64,000 bases of DNA from Candidatus Epulonipiscium sp. (GTDB lineage Bacteria; Bacillota; Clostridia; Lachnospirales; Defluviitaleaceae): the NCBI GenBank assembly GCA_012519205.1, contig JAAYQR010000010.1, positions 62,001-126,000 of the forward strand. Reading direction: 5' to 3'. Positions 8,011 through 16,564 of the stretch are shown here, piece by piece. The notes below the pieces were generated by a model. That model was not told where the DNA came from. It saw nothing but the letters and a program-made list of their open reading frames with translations, and did no database searches. Every line of letters begins with the position of its first letter. Within the stretch, counting starts at the first letter, position 1. The position numbers and the translations under genes were made by a program.

Positions 8011-8520
8011 ATGGATAGTATTTTACAATTGTTAGAGGTAATCGAGGATATATTAGATGGAAGCAGTGCGGTTCCTTTTACAGGGAAGGTTATGGTAGAT
8101 AAAGAGGAATTATATGAAATCATTACGGATATAAGACTTAAGCTTCCTAATGAAATCAAGCAATCAAAATGGGTAATTGAAGAACGAAACAAAATCTTAA
8201 TCGATGCCCAAAAGGAAGCCGAAAATACCTTAAAAGAGGCGGATGCCAAATTATCTAAATTAGTCGATGAACATGAGATTACAAAAAGGGCCTATGAGCA
8301 AGCAGAAGAAATCATCGAAAGCGCAAAACAAAATGCAAGAGAAATGCGTTTAGGGGCTATAGACTATGTAGATGAAATCTTATCTGCAGTTGAAAACAAG
8401 GTAAAAATAACTTTAGAAGAAATACATAACGAAACTTCTCATTTAGAAGATGCCCTAGGAAAGACCGTTAATACCATATATACTAATCGTCAAGAACTAA
8501 GAGGAAATTCTAATAACTAA
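8011..8520 (+). CDS. Coiled-coil protein resembling ATP synthase b subunits
   Basis: A 169-aa, highly charged helical protein with no membrane segment. From about residue 50 onward it is rich in Glu, Lys and Ala with heptad-like spacing (for example AQKEAENTLKEADAKLSKL). Such proteins beside coaD in Clostridia are often labelled ATPase or F0 subunit B-like because of composition; I see no nucleotide-binding motif. The ATG at 8011 follows GAGGTGGGG, so the longer frame overlapping coaD is rejected. Function unknown; the position after coaD suggests co-expression. Confidence 0.7.
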   Translation: MDSILQLLEVIEDILDGSSAVPFTGKVMVDKEELYEIITDIRLKLPNEIKQSKWVIEERNKILIDAQKEAENTLKEADAKLSKLVDEHEITKRAYEQAEEIIESAKQNAREMRLGAIDYVDEILSAVENKVKITLEEIHNETSHLEDALGKTVNTIYTNRQELRGNSNN

Positions 8521-8533
8521 TCAAGAATAAGTA

Positions 8534-9730
8534 TTAGGATTTCCTCCTAAAAACCATCCTGACATTTATTAGTATAAAAAATACACATAAAAAGGCACAA
8601 ATATGTGTCCAGGTTTGAAGCCATATATTGCTTTGATAGGTAGCTTGAAATAAGTTAAAAACCATTTTGGTCTGGTGGGTCAATCCTTCAATATAGGGAT
8701 AAAAAATCATCGTGTACACAAAAGCAAGGATGGCCTGAAAAATTTTAGATAGGGCATAAATAGGGGGCTTGATATCTGAATGGTTTATAACACTTAGTGT
8801 CTGGGTGAAAATCGAAATGCCTCCAAAGGCAATTACAAAATTTATTAAGGCCAATTGTTGGTATAAGGGAGCAGAAGATGCCCCTAAAATTTTAATGCCA
8901 TTTGTAATTTCTATTATCCCAAGAACCAAGCCTGAAATGAGATCTTTATTAAAACCCATAAGATAGAATGGGAATTCAAGGAGCCTAGTCAATAAATCAA
9001 GGATTAAGAATTCCCTAAGAAGCTCAGATAGGACAGAAAATAATATAATAAAGCCTCCCACTTGAACAATAATTTCCATAGAGTGCATTATGCTTTCCTT
9101 AAGTATAAGACCTATTTTTTTAGGTTCTTTTTTTTGTTTAAGAATGATTTGATTGAGGGCCTTTTTAAAAAGGTTTTTATAGAAGGTTTTTTTGCAAGTA
9201 GTCTCCTTTTTATAAAATCTAAACACAATTCCCATGGACAAAGCAGACAAATAATGAATAAATAAAAGAAATAACCTTAACTCAGGTTTATTAAGGATAC
9301 CCACCGATACAGCCCCTAATATAAATAGGGGTCCGCCATTATTCGAAAAAGTGATAAGACGCTGGGCCTCCACCCTTGTAATATTACCATTAGCCCTTAA
9401 ATCGGCAGTAATTTTAGCGCCTATAGGGTAACCGGAAACAAGGCCCATAATCCAGGCAAAAGCTCCAATCCCTGGGACATTAAATAGGGGACGCATAATG
9501 GGTTCAAATAATACACCCATAAAATTAACGATACCCAGTTCAATCAATAAATAGGTACCCACCATAAAGGGAAATAAGGATGGAAGTACCGTATTAAACC
9601 ATAGTAAAAGTCCATCTTTTGAAGATTCAAACACTGGCTTAGGATATATCAAGATACCAATTACTACAAAAGCTACAATCGATATAAAGATAACCTTAGA
9701 GGTTTCTATGGATTTATTTTTAGTATCCAT
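8534..9730 (-). CDS. ylbJ: Sporulation integral membrane protein YlbJ
   Basis: A 398-aa polytopic membrane protein (about eight hydrophobic helices) needed for spore formation in Bacillus and conserved in spore formers. Family stretches include LLLWFNTVLPSLFPFMVG (about 42-59), GLVSGYPIGAKI near 97 and FSNNGGPLFILGAV near 128. The nucleoside-gate-like pattern is typical of this group. AGGAGGAG precedes the ATG. A perfect sigma-E -35 (TAATATT, minus strand 9777-9771) with a poor -10 lies just upstream, so mother-cell expression is possible but not shown. Converges on the coiled-coil gene with a 13-bp gap. Confidence 0.88.
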   Translation of the reverse strand: MDTKNKSIETSKVIFISIVAFVVIGILIYPKPVFESSKDGLLLWFNTVLPSLFPFMVGTYLLIELGIVNFMGVLFEPIMRPLFNVPGIGAFAWIMGLVSGYPIGAKITADLRANGNITRVEAQRLITFSNNGGPLFILGAVSVGILNKPELRLFLLFIHYLSALSMGIVFRFYKKETTCKKTFYKNLFKKALNQIILKQKKEPKKIGLILKESIMHSMEIIVQVGGFIILFSVLSELLREFLILDLLTRLLEFPFYLMGFNKDLISGLVLGIIEITNGIKILGASSAPLYQQLALINFVIAFGGISIFTQTLSVINHSDIKPPIYALSKIFQAILAFVYTMIFYPYIEGLTHQTKMVFNLFQATYQSNIWLQTWTHICAFLCVFFILINVRMVFRRKS

Positions 9731-9852
9731 CGCACTCCTCCTAATTTATTTTAGAAAGCCCAGGAATAGAAATATTATTATCATCCTTATTTATAGATAT
9801 GTTATAGAATTATTTATTTATTACCATAACTTGTATCTAACATCCTAAGTTA

Positions 9853-11100
9853 TTACTCTAGAATGATTAGGGGCTTAGAAAATTCTAGACCTATTGTTCT
9901 TTGATGAAAGTCGGGAAAATGAAGACTATATATATCCGTAGCCATTATTTCCTTTTCTAGCATCTTCTTAGGGAGCCCTTTAAAATCGTGAAAGGCCGAT
10001 TTCATATTTGAAACAATGGGTAGCTTGGAATTTTGTTTTAGCGCTTTTAAAATATGGGTAGCGCTTTTTCTAAATCCTAATATACGTATATATTGTGGTC
10101 CACCGTTATTATGAAATTCCCAGAATTCCTCCTTACGGATTTGAAGCAGAGTATAAAGGAGGGTTCTTTGAATTTTTGTCATGGTATACCTTTTAGTTTT
10201 AACTTCCCTTAACAAATCCTCTATTTGATAATGATTCCTTGCGTAATTTTTGATTCTATGTTCTAACCCTTCCTCCATTTCCATAAAGCTCCTTAAATCA
10301 TCGATGTTCAATGTCCTAAGAAGGTATTGGATTTCTGGAGAAAAATCATTGTAGTATACAGGCGCTAAGCCTTCATTTATTGCTCCCAGGAACAAATCAG
10401 CAGAGGTTTTGGGCATGGTCTTATAAAGGATATCCTTTTTAGAATTTTTAAGTGCGTACCTTATTCCCGTAGCCGATGCAATAGGTGAATCTATGCAAAG
10501 GGATTGATAAGGAGACCCCTTTCTTTTAATAGTAAAAGGCTTAATATTGCTATTTAAGGTTTTTAAAGCCTTTAGGTATTCGATGGCTAGGATATTATTG
10601 GGGGAAGATAGGATATGGTCTAATCCATCGGCTCCCCCTTTTTTTTCCATAGAATAAATTAGGGCCTTGCTTCTTGCAACAGGAAAGGATAGACCTTGAA
10701 GCAAATAGACTTTTAAAATTTCTTTAAATTCTTTTGATTCATTGTATAAAAAATCAGCCACTTGCGATAATAATTCTAAAAAGCCGTATTCGCTGCCAAA
10801 GCACACCGAATCAATAATCCCTGATTGATGAAGAAGTGATACGGCACCTAATGAAAAAAACTCCGCACTGGCTGTTGCATACATTAAGGGCAATTCTAAA
10901 ACTAAATCTGCCCCTGCCTCTAAGGCCATAGTTGTACGTACCCATTTATCAACGATAGCAGGTTCACCCCGCTGAACAAAGTTTCCGCTCATAATTACAA
11001 CGGAGGAGTCTGACTTGGTAATTTCTTTAGATTTTTGTAAATGATAAAGATGCCCATTATGAAATGGATTATATTCTGCAATCAAACCTACAGTTTTCAT
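9853..11100 (-). CDS. tmcAL: tRNA(Met) cytidine acetate ligase (YlbM/TmcAL)
   Basis: Adds an acetyl group to the wobble cytidine of elongator tRNA-Met using acetate and ATP. The 415-aa product begins MKTVGLIAEYNPFHNGHLYHLQ, where FHNGH is the nucleotidyltransferase HxGH motif. FVQRGEPAIVDKW near 45 and VLELPLMYATASAEFF near 72 are further family blocks. The ATG at 11100 is 6 nt after GGAGG; a TTG two codons earlier is less suitable. Transcribed away from pta. Since the enzyme uses acetate directly, its position beside pta-ackA is notable but may be coincidence. Confidence 0.9.
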   Translation of the reverse strand: MKTVGLIAEYNPFHNGHLYHLQKSKEITKSDSSVVIMSGNFVQRGEPAIVDKWVRTTMALEAGADLVLELPLMYATASAEFFSLGAVSLLHQSGIIDSVCFGSEYGFLELLSQVADFLYNESKEFKEILKVYLLQGLSFPVARSKALIYSMEKKGGADGLDHILSSPNNILAIEYLKALKTLNSNIKPFTIKRKGSPYQSLCIDSPIASATGIRYALKNSKKDILYKTMPKTSADLFLGAINEGLAPVYYNDFSPEIQYLLRTLNIDDLRSFMEMEEGLEHRIKNYARNHYQIEDLLREVKTKRYTMTKIQRTLLYTLLQIRKEEFWEFHNNGGPQYIRILGFRKSATHILKALKQNSKLPIVSNMKSAFHDFKGLPKKMLEKEIMATDIYSLHFPDFHQRTIGLEFSKPLIILE

Positions 11101-11130
11101 GAACAACCTCCAAGAGGGTATTTTAGTTTT

Positions 11131-11159
11131 ATTATTCTATGAATGTTATTAGATGTCAA
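11131..11159 (-). promoter_or_regulatory. Promoter of tmcAL
   Basis: Minus strand: TTGACA (11159-11154), 17-bp spacer, AATAAT (11136-11131). Located about 30 bp before the tmcAL ATG. Confidence 0.5.
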
Positions 11160-11240
11160 TATATACTACAATCAAAGTCCTTCCCCAAAAAATATCTATT
11201 TATAAGATTAAAATAAAAACAACAAATCTTTCTTAAGACT

Positions 11241-11270
11241 ATTGTATACAATGAACAAGTTGTTTATAAT
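11241..11270 (+). promoter_or_regulatory. pta promoter with a perfect 12-bp palindrome at the -35
   Basis: TTGTAT (11242-11247), a 17-bp spacer and a perfect TATAAT (11265-11270). The palindrome ATTGTATACAAT (11241-11252) covers the -35 element. Its TTGT-AT-ACAA core resembles GntR-type operators (TNGT...ACNA), so a repressor could block this promoter. The regulator itself is not identified. Confidence 0.65.
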
Positions 11271-11303
11271 AGATACATGAATACAGTTGAGAGGAGAAAC
11301 ATT

Positions 11304-12296
11304 GTGAATTTCATACAATTTATCAAACAAAAAGCAAAAAGCGATAAAAAAACAGTTGTTTTACCAGAATCTCTAGATATAAGGACCCTAGAAGCAGCAC
11401 AAACTATTTTAAAAGAGGAATTAGCAAATGTTGTATTAATTGGAAACAAGGGAGCTATATTAGAAAAATCAAGTGGCTTGGATATTTCAGGAGCCAAGAT
11501 TATAGATCCTGATACATATGATAATATGAATGATTTTGTGGATACCCTAGTTGATTTAAGAAAGCATAAAGGGATGACTAAGGAAAATGCAGAGAAACTG
11601 CTTCTTAATCCCTTGTATCTTGGGGTAATGATGGTTAAAAAGGGTATAGCTGATGGTATGGTTGCTGGGGCAGTAAACTCTACAGCAGACGTTCTTAGGC
11701 CTTCCCTTCAAATATTAAAAACTGCACCTAATACAAAATTGGTTTCAGCGTTTTTTATAATGGTTGTTCCTGATTGTGACTACGGTGCCGATGGTACATT
11801 TATTTTTTCTGATGCAGGACTTGTTCCAAATCCGAATTCCGAGGAATTGGCTGCGATTGCCTTAAGTTCAGCTCAATCCTTTGAACAATTAGTTGGCAAA
11901 GAACCTGTTGTAGGTATGCTTTCCTTCTCGACAAAGGGTAGTGCCAGCCATCCCGATGTAGAAAAGGTAGTAGAGGCTACTAAAATAGCAAAAGAACTGG
12001 AGCCTACTTTAAGAATAGATGGAGAATTTCAACTGGATGCTGCCATAGTACCTAGTGTTGGGGCAAGCAAGGCTCCGGGAAATGATATTGCAGGCAAGGC
12101 CAATGTTCTTATATTTCCCGATTTGGACGCAGGTAATATTGGATATAAATTAACCCAAAGATTAGCAAAAGCTGAAGCCTATGGCCCTATTACCCAAGGG
12201 ATTGCTAAACCGGTTAATGATTTATCAAGGGGCTGCAGTGCTGAAGATATTGTAGGAGTTGTAGCAATTACTGCTGTACAAGCCCAGCTATCTTAA
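11304..12296 (+). CDS. pta: Phosphate acetyltransferase
   Basis: Converts acetyl-CoA and phosphate to acetyl phosphate, the first half of the acetate/ATP-yielding pathway. The 330-aa product matches the short clostridial Pta. It has KKTVVLPESLDIRTLEAA near the N-terminus and VVGMLSFSTKGSASHP and ELDGE-like DGEFQLDAA in the second half, plus FPDLDAGNIGYK near 272. GTG start, 7 nt after GAGAGGAG; the upstream ATG at 11277 has no SD sequence. Followed by ackA. Confidence 0.95.
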   Translation: MNFIQFIKQKAKSDKKTVVLPESLDIRTLEAAQTILKEELANVVLIGNKGAILEKSSGLDISGAKIIDPDTYDNMNDFVDTLVDLRKHKGMTKENAEKLLLNPLYLGVMMVKKGIADGMVAGAVNSTADVLRPSLQILKTAPNTKLVSAFFIMVVPDCDYGADGTFIFSDAGLVPNPNSEELAAIALSSAQSFEQLVGKEPVVGMLSFSTKGSASHPDVEKVVEATKIAKELEPTLRIDGEFQLDAAIVPSVGASKAPGNDIAGKANVLIFPDLDAGNIGYKLTQRLAKAEAYGPITQGIAKPVNDLSRGCSAEDIVGVVAITAVQAQLS

Positions 12297-12377
12297 TAAA
12301 ATCAATATATTCTTATTTTGGCGGTAGGATTATCTATAATATTTTTTTGTACTATTTTAATTAAGGAGACGATTGGA

Positions 12378-13574
12378 ATGAATATACTTGTAATCAATTG
12401 TGGGAGTTCTTCATTAAAATACCAGCTCATTAATATGAAAGAAGAGCAGGTGTATGCCAAGGGGCTTTGTGAAAGAATAGGAATAGAAGGCTCAAGATTA
12501 AAGCACACCCCAGAAGGCAAAGAAACGATTATTAAAGAATCTCCAATGCCTAATCATAAAGAGGCAGTAAGACTAGTGATTGATGCATTGACTGATAAAG
12601 AATACGGTGTTATAGAAGGTATGGATGAAATATCTGCAGTAGGCCATAGAGTTGTTCATGGGGGAGAAAGCTTTAGTGAATCGGTTATTATCGATGAAGA
12701 AGTAATCAAGGCCATAGAAGCCTGCAGTGATTTAGCTCCTTTGCATAATCCACCAAACCTAATAGGAATAGAAGCTTGTAAATATCTAATGCCTAACACT
12801 CCAATGGTGGCGGTATTTGATACAGCATTTCACCAAACAATGCCACAGCATGCTTATTTGTATGCGATTCCCTACGAATTATATGAAAAACATAAAATTC
12901 GCCGTTATGGTTTTCACGGAACTTCCCATAAATATGTAGCCTACAGGGCAGCAGAAATTTTGCAAAAACCTATTGAAGAGTTAAAGATTGTTACCTGCCA
13001 CCTAGGAAATGGAGCTAGTGTATGTGCCATAGATAGAGGAGAATCCGTAGATACCAGTATGGGATTTACACCTCTTGCAGGGTTGGTTATGGGAACTAGA
13101 TGTGGGGATATTGACCCTGCCATTGTAAGTTTCATAATGGAAAAAGAAAATATCTCAGCCCATGAAGCAGATGATATATTGAACAAAAAATCTGGAGTAC
13201 TTGGATTGTCAGGGGTATCTAGTGATTTTAGAGATATAGAAAACTCCATGGAAGATGGAAATGACAGAGCAAAATTAGCTATGGATGTATTTAACTATAC
13301 CGTTACAAAATATGTAGGTTCCTATGCGGCGGCAATGGGAGGGTTGGATGCCATTGTATTTACAGCAGGTCTTGGGGAAAACAACCATGAGGTAAGAAGA
13401 GACATATGTAAATATCTGGGATTTTTCGGGGTTAAGGTAGATGAAGAAAAGAATAACTGCAGAGGCATAGAAAGAGACTTTTCATCCCCCGATGCAAAAG
13501 TACACTCTTTAGTAATTCCAACTAATGAAGAGCTGATGATTGCCCGTGAAACAAAGAACTTGCTTAAAAAATAA
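12378..13574 (+). CDS. ackA: Acetate kinase
   Basis: Makes ATP and acetate from acetyl phosphate. The 398-aa length is standard. ASKHA-fold signatures: [17 protein letters not shown] at the N-terminus, [11 protein letters not shown] near 87, [12 protein letters not shown] near 176, [11 protein letters not shown] near 206 and FTAGLGENN near 325. ATG with AAGGAGACG upstream; an extended frame beginning at 12318 is rejected. It forms the usual pair with pta, 81 bp apart. Confidence 0.97.
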   Translation: MNILVINCGSSSLKYQLINMKEEQVYAKGLCERIGIEGSRLKHTPEGKETIIKESPMPNHKEAVRLVIDALTDKEYGVIEGMDEISAVGHRVVHGGESFSESVIIDEEVIKAIEACSDLAPLHNPPNLIGIEACKYLMPNTPMVAVFDTAFHQTMPQHAYLYAIPYELYEKHKIRRYGFHGTSHKYVAYRAAEILQKPIEELKIVTCHLGNGASVCAIDRGESVDTSMGFTPLAGLVMGTRCGDIDPAIVSFIMEKENISAHEADDILNKKSGVLGLSGVSSDFRDIENSMEDGNDRAKLAMDVFNYTVTKYVGSYAAAMGGLDAIVFTAGLGENNHEVRRDICKYLGFFGVKVDEEKNNCRGIERDFSSPDAKVHSLVIPTNEELMIARETKNLLKK

Positions 13575-13578
13575 TTTA

Positions 13579-13607
13579 TTGACAAATAATAACCCTGTAT
13601 GTATAAT
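13579..13607 (+). promoter_or_regulatory. Consensus sigma-A promoter of yceD-rpmF
   Basis: TTGACA (13579-13584), exactly 17 bp, TATAAT (13602-13607): a full consensus match, about 30 bp before the yceD start. Confidence 0.9.
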
Positions 13608-13636
13608 ATCAAGAGTGAGCCTACAGGGGTGATAAT

Positions 13637-14143
13637 ATGATACTGGATGTGTCTAGAATTATGAAGATTCCTGAGGATACTATGGAATTATCCTTTAAAG
13701 AGGACTTTGATTTTATAGAATCCAAAAATGGAAAGATACAATTATTAAAACCTGTTGAGTTTAATGGTACAATGATTAAGGATGGAGATATACTTTTTTT
13801 AGATGGAAATCTTGAAGTCCTTTTTAAGTTGTACTGTGATCGTTGTATGACACAAGTTAAGACACCTTTATCGATAAGGGTTACTGAAAGATTTAAAAAA
13901 GAACTGCCCTTTGATGATGAAGAAGAAATTCATGGTTTTAATGGAAGTGAAATAGATTTAACACCTATTCTCACCGGTGTAATTTTACTTAATATGCCGA
14001 TGAAAGTAGTGTGTAATGAAGAATGTAAAGGACTTTGTCCAGAATGTGGTCAAAATCTTAATGAACATACCTGTGATTGTAAAGAGGAATTTTTAGACTC
14101 ACGGTTTTCAGCCCTAAAAACATTGTTTAAGGATTCAGAATAA
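13637..14143 (+). CDS. yceD: YceD/DUF177 family protein
   Basis: A 168-aa protein of the DUF177 family, nearly always encoded directly before rpmF. In plants and some bacteria the family affects 23S rRNA processing; the exact role here is unknown. Cysteines are prominent: YCDRCM near residue 72 and a C-terminal cluster CNEECKGLCPECG...CDC (about 129-152), which suggests metal binding. Starts at ATG after GGGGTGATAAT. Read from a consensus promoter together with rpmF. Confidence 0.85.
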   Translation: MILDVSRIMKIPEDTMELSFKEDFDFIESKNGKIQLLKPVEFNGTMIKDGDILFLDGNLEVLFKLYCDRCMTQVKTPLSIRVTERFKKELPFDDEEEIHGFNGSEIDLTPILTGVILLNMPMKVVCNEECKGLCPECGQNLNEHTCDCKEEFLDSRFSALKTLFKDSE

Positions 14144-14201
14144 ATCTTTCACTTCATGATAAGTTTTAAGCAACTTTAATCATGGGTAAGGAGGTGTAGA
14201 A

Positions 14202-14378
14202 ATGGCAGTACCAAAAGGGAAATCTTCTAAATCTAGAAGAGATAAAAGAAGAGCAAATTGGAAGTTAACTTCCCCAAATCTAGTTGAATGTCCAAAATGT
14301 GGAGAATTAATGATGCCTCATAGAGTATGTAAAGCTTGTGGAACATACAACAAGAAAGTAGTATTAGATGTAGAATAA
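14202..14378 (+). CDS. rpmF: 50S ribosomal protein L32
   Basis: A 58-aa ribosomal protein. It begins MAVPKGKSSKSRRDKRRA, the standard L32 start, and carries two CxxC pairs (CPKC near residue 30, CKAC near 43) forming a zinc ribbon. AAGGAGGTG lies 7 nt upstream. Found by direct reading because it is short. Co-transcribed with yceD, and followed by a terminator. Confidence 0.96.
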   Translation: MAVPKGKSSKSRRDKRRANWKLTSPNLVECPKCGELMMPHRVCKACGTYNKKVVLDVE

Positions 14379-14385
14379 AACTTAT

Positions 14386-14410
14386 AAAGACAGCTTTTGC
14401 TGTCTTTTCT
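14386..14410 (+). terminator. Terminator after rpmF
   Basis: 9-bp stem (AAAGACAGC / GCTGTCTTT) with a TTTT loop and a short T-rich tail. Confidence 0.8.
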
Positions 14411-14416
14411 CATATA

Positions 14417-14434
14417 AAGTTTTATACAAAACTT
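14417..14434 (+). repeat. Inverted repeat upstream of plsX
   Basis: AAGTTTT-ATAC-AAAACTT, 7-bp perfect arms, 45 bp before plsX. Could be an operator for lipid synthesis genes; it does not match the known FapR site. Confidence 0.35.
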
Positions 14435-14478
14435 ATCTATAACCATTTAATGAATGGATATGGGAAGAGGAGGATACC

Positions 14479-15477
14479 ATGGGGAAAAAAGCTATTATTG
14501 CCATTGATGCAATGGGGGGAGATAATGCCCCTTTTGAAATCGTTAAGGGTTCTATAGAGGCAGTAAACCAAAAGGATATAGAAATTATTTTAGTTGGGGA
14601 CGAAAGTAAAATTGCAAGGGAGTTAAAAAGTTATTCCTACGATCCGTCTAAACTATCCATCGTTCATGCCTCGGAAGTTATTGACATGGAGGAGGCGCCG
14701 GTTATTGCCATAAGAAAGAAAAAAGACTCTTCCATGGTAGTGGGATTAAATTTGCTTAAGGATAAAAAAGCAGATGCCTTTATATCAGCGGGAAGCACGG
14801 GAGCCCTTTTAGCGGGGGGGACATTCCTAGTAGGAAGAATAAAGGGGGTAGAAAGGCCTGCCCTTGCACCTTTGATACCTAACAAAACAGGTTTTTCCTT
14901 ATTAATTGACTGTGGGGCAAATATGGATTCTAAGCCTTCCTATCTATCCCAGTTTGCACAAATGGGTTCCATATATATGGAAAATATTATGGGCGTTTCC
15001 AATCCAAAAGTCGGACTTATCAATGTTGGTGTAGAAAAAGAAAAAGGAAATCAATTAACGAAAGAAGCGTACTCCTTAATGGAAGAATTGGATATTAATT
15101 TTATGGGTAATATAGAGGCAAGAGATATTCCCTACGGTAGGGCCGATGTTATTGTTTGTGATGCTTTTACAGGCAATATTATCCTAAAATATACCGAAGG
15201 CTTTGGGCTTTCCTTATTTGATATAATCAAGGAAGAACTTATGGGAAGCACTTTATCAAAAATAGGGGCGTTGCTTTCTAAATCTGCATTTAAAAGAATC
15301 AAGCATCGTTTTGATTATACTGAATATGGAGGGGCTCCTATGTTAGGACTACAGGGTTTGGTAATAAAAGCCCATGGAAGTTCTAATTCGAAAGCTATTT
15401 TTAGCGCTATTTGTCAAGGGATTCAATTTAAAGAGCAAAAGATAGTAGAGCAAATAGAACAAAGAATTAATCAATAA
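14479..15477 (+). CDS. plsX: Phosphate acyltransferase PlsX
   Basis: Converts acyl-ACP to acyl-phosphate, the donor for PlsY (encoded at 34506). The 332-aa length is normal. Motifs: IAIDAMGGDNAP at the N-terminus, FISAGSTGALLAGG near 97, DCGANMD near 139 and DAFTGNIILK near 226. ATG 5 nt after GAGGAGGA. In many Bacilli plsX is followed by fabD-fabG-acpP; here fabD and fabG are absent and acpP follows directly. Confidence 0.95.
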   Translation: MGKKAIIAIDAMGGDNAPFEIVKGSIEAVNQKDIEIILVGDESKIARELKSYSYDPSKLSIVHASEVIDMEEAPVIAIRKKKDSSMVVGLNLLKDKKADAFISAGSTGALLAGGTFLVGRIKGVERPALAPLIPNKTGFSLLIDCGANMDSKPSYLSQFAQMGSIYMENIMGVSNPKVGLINVGVEKEKGNQLTKEAYSLMEELDINFMGNIEARDIPYGRADVIVCDAFTGNIILKYTEGFGLSLFDIIKEELMGSTLSKIGALLSKSAFKRIKHRFDYTEYGGAPMLGLQGLVIKAHGSSNSKAIFSAICQGIQFKEQKIVEQIEQRINQ

Positions 15478-15489
15478 CACATTTTCATA

Positions 15490-15518
15490 TTGACGGTTTT
15501 GGTAGTATATACTATTAT
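15490..15518 (+). promoter_or_regulatory. Promoter of acpP
   Basis: TTGACG (15490-15495), 17-bp spacer, TATTAT (15513-15518), in the plsX-acpP gap. Confidence 0.8.
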
Positions 15519-15547
15519 CAAAGTATAAAAACTGGAAGGGTGATTAA

Positions 15548-15784
15548 ATGATACTTAAAAAGGTTAAGGAAGTCATTGCTGAACAACTCAATATTCAAGA
15601 ATCGGAAGTTTCCGAAGATACTTCTTTCCAAGATGATTTAGGCGCAGATTCCTTGGATATATTTCAAATTATAATGGCATTAGAAGAAGAATTTGATATA
15701 GAAATATCAAATGAAGACGCAGAAAAGATTAATACCGTGAAAGATGCCGTAGAATATATTAAAAATACAGCTTCTGGCGAATAA
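15548..15784 (+). CDS. acpP: Acyl carrier protein
   Basis: A 78-aa acidic four-helix carrier of fatty-acyl chains. The phosphopantetheine attachment serine is Ser35 in GADSLD. Length and acidity are typical. SD GGAAGGGTG upstream. It has its own promoter and terminator, allowing a higher level than plsX and rnc. Confidence 0.96.
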   Translation: MILKKVKEVIAEQLNIQESEVSEDTSFQDDLGADSLDIFQIIMALEEEFDIEISNEDAEKINTVKDAVEYIKNTASGE

Positions 15785-15810
15785 AAGTCCTTTAAAAGGA
15801 CTTTTGTTAT
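15783..15810 (+). terminator. Terminator after acpP
   Basis: 10-bp stem AAAAGTCCTT / AAGGACTTTT with a 3-nt loop. It starts at the acpP stop codon. Confidence 0.75.
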
Positions 15811-15836
15811 TATTGTAAAAATATGAAGGTGAGAGT

Positions 15837-16535
15837 ATGAAAAAACCAAATCCAAAGGCAGTTGAAAGTTTTGAAGGGATTATTAAATATTCATTTGAGG
15901 ATAAAAAGTGGATATTAGAAGCTCTAACCCATAGCTCCTATTCCAATGAGAATAAGAAGTTAAGTATTCCAAATAATGAACGATTGGAATTTCTTGGAGA
16001 TGCTATATTGGATTTAATTATCAGTGATTATATTTTCAATCTATATCCCCATATGCCGGAGGGTGAGCTAACGAAATTGCGGGCAACTATTGTTTGTGAG
16101 CCTTCCTTAGCAAATACGACCCTTAAACTTAATATAGGAAAGTTTTTATATCTAGGGAAAGGAGAAGAACTTACCGGGGGAAGAAAAAGAGCCTCTATTT
16201 TGGCAGATGCATTTGAAGCAGTCCTTGGGGCAATTTATCTTGATGGACAAATGGAACAAGCTACTAAATTTATACAAAGATTTTTAATTCCCTCAATTCC
16301 ATTGATAAAAAATAATAATATGTACATGGATTACAAAACACTTTTACAGGAGGAAGTGCAAAAAACTAGTATAGAACCCCTCGAATATTGTATTATAGAT
16401 GAAATAGGACCGGACCATAATAAAGAATTTTATGTAGAAGTAAGGCATCATGCCATTGTATTAGGTACAGGCAAGGGCAGAAGTAAAAAAGAAGCAGAAC
16501 AAAATGCAGCTTACAATGCATTACAGAAAAATTAA
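15837..16535 (+). CDS. rnc: Ribonuclease III
   Basis: Cleaves double-stranded RNA in rRNA maturation and mRNA turnover. The 232-aa protein has the RNase III signature NERLEFLGDAILDL near residue 43 (with the catalytic acidic residues), a second acidic site DAFEAVLGAIYLDG near 123, and a C-terminal dsRNA-binding domain (about 160-232) ending KGRSKKEAEQNAAYNAL. SD GAAGGTGAG. Directly precedes smc, as in Bacillus. Confidence 0.96.
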   Translation: MKKPNPKAVESFEGIIKYSFEDKKWILEALTHSSYSNENKKLSIPNNERLEFLGDAILDLIISDYIFNLYPHMPEGELTKLRATIVCEPSLANTTLKLNIGKFLYLGKGEELTGGRKRASILADAFEAVLGAIYLDGQMEQATKFIQRFLIPSIPLIKNNNMYMDYKTLLQEEVQKTSIEPLEYCIIDEIGPDHNKEFYVEVRHHAIVLGTGKGRSKKEAEQNAAYNALQKN

Positions 16536-16564
16536 TTGTTTATGCTTTTTATGAGGTGAAATTT

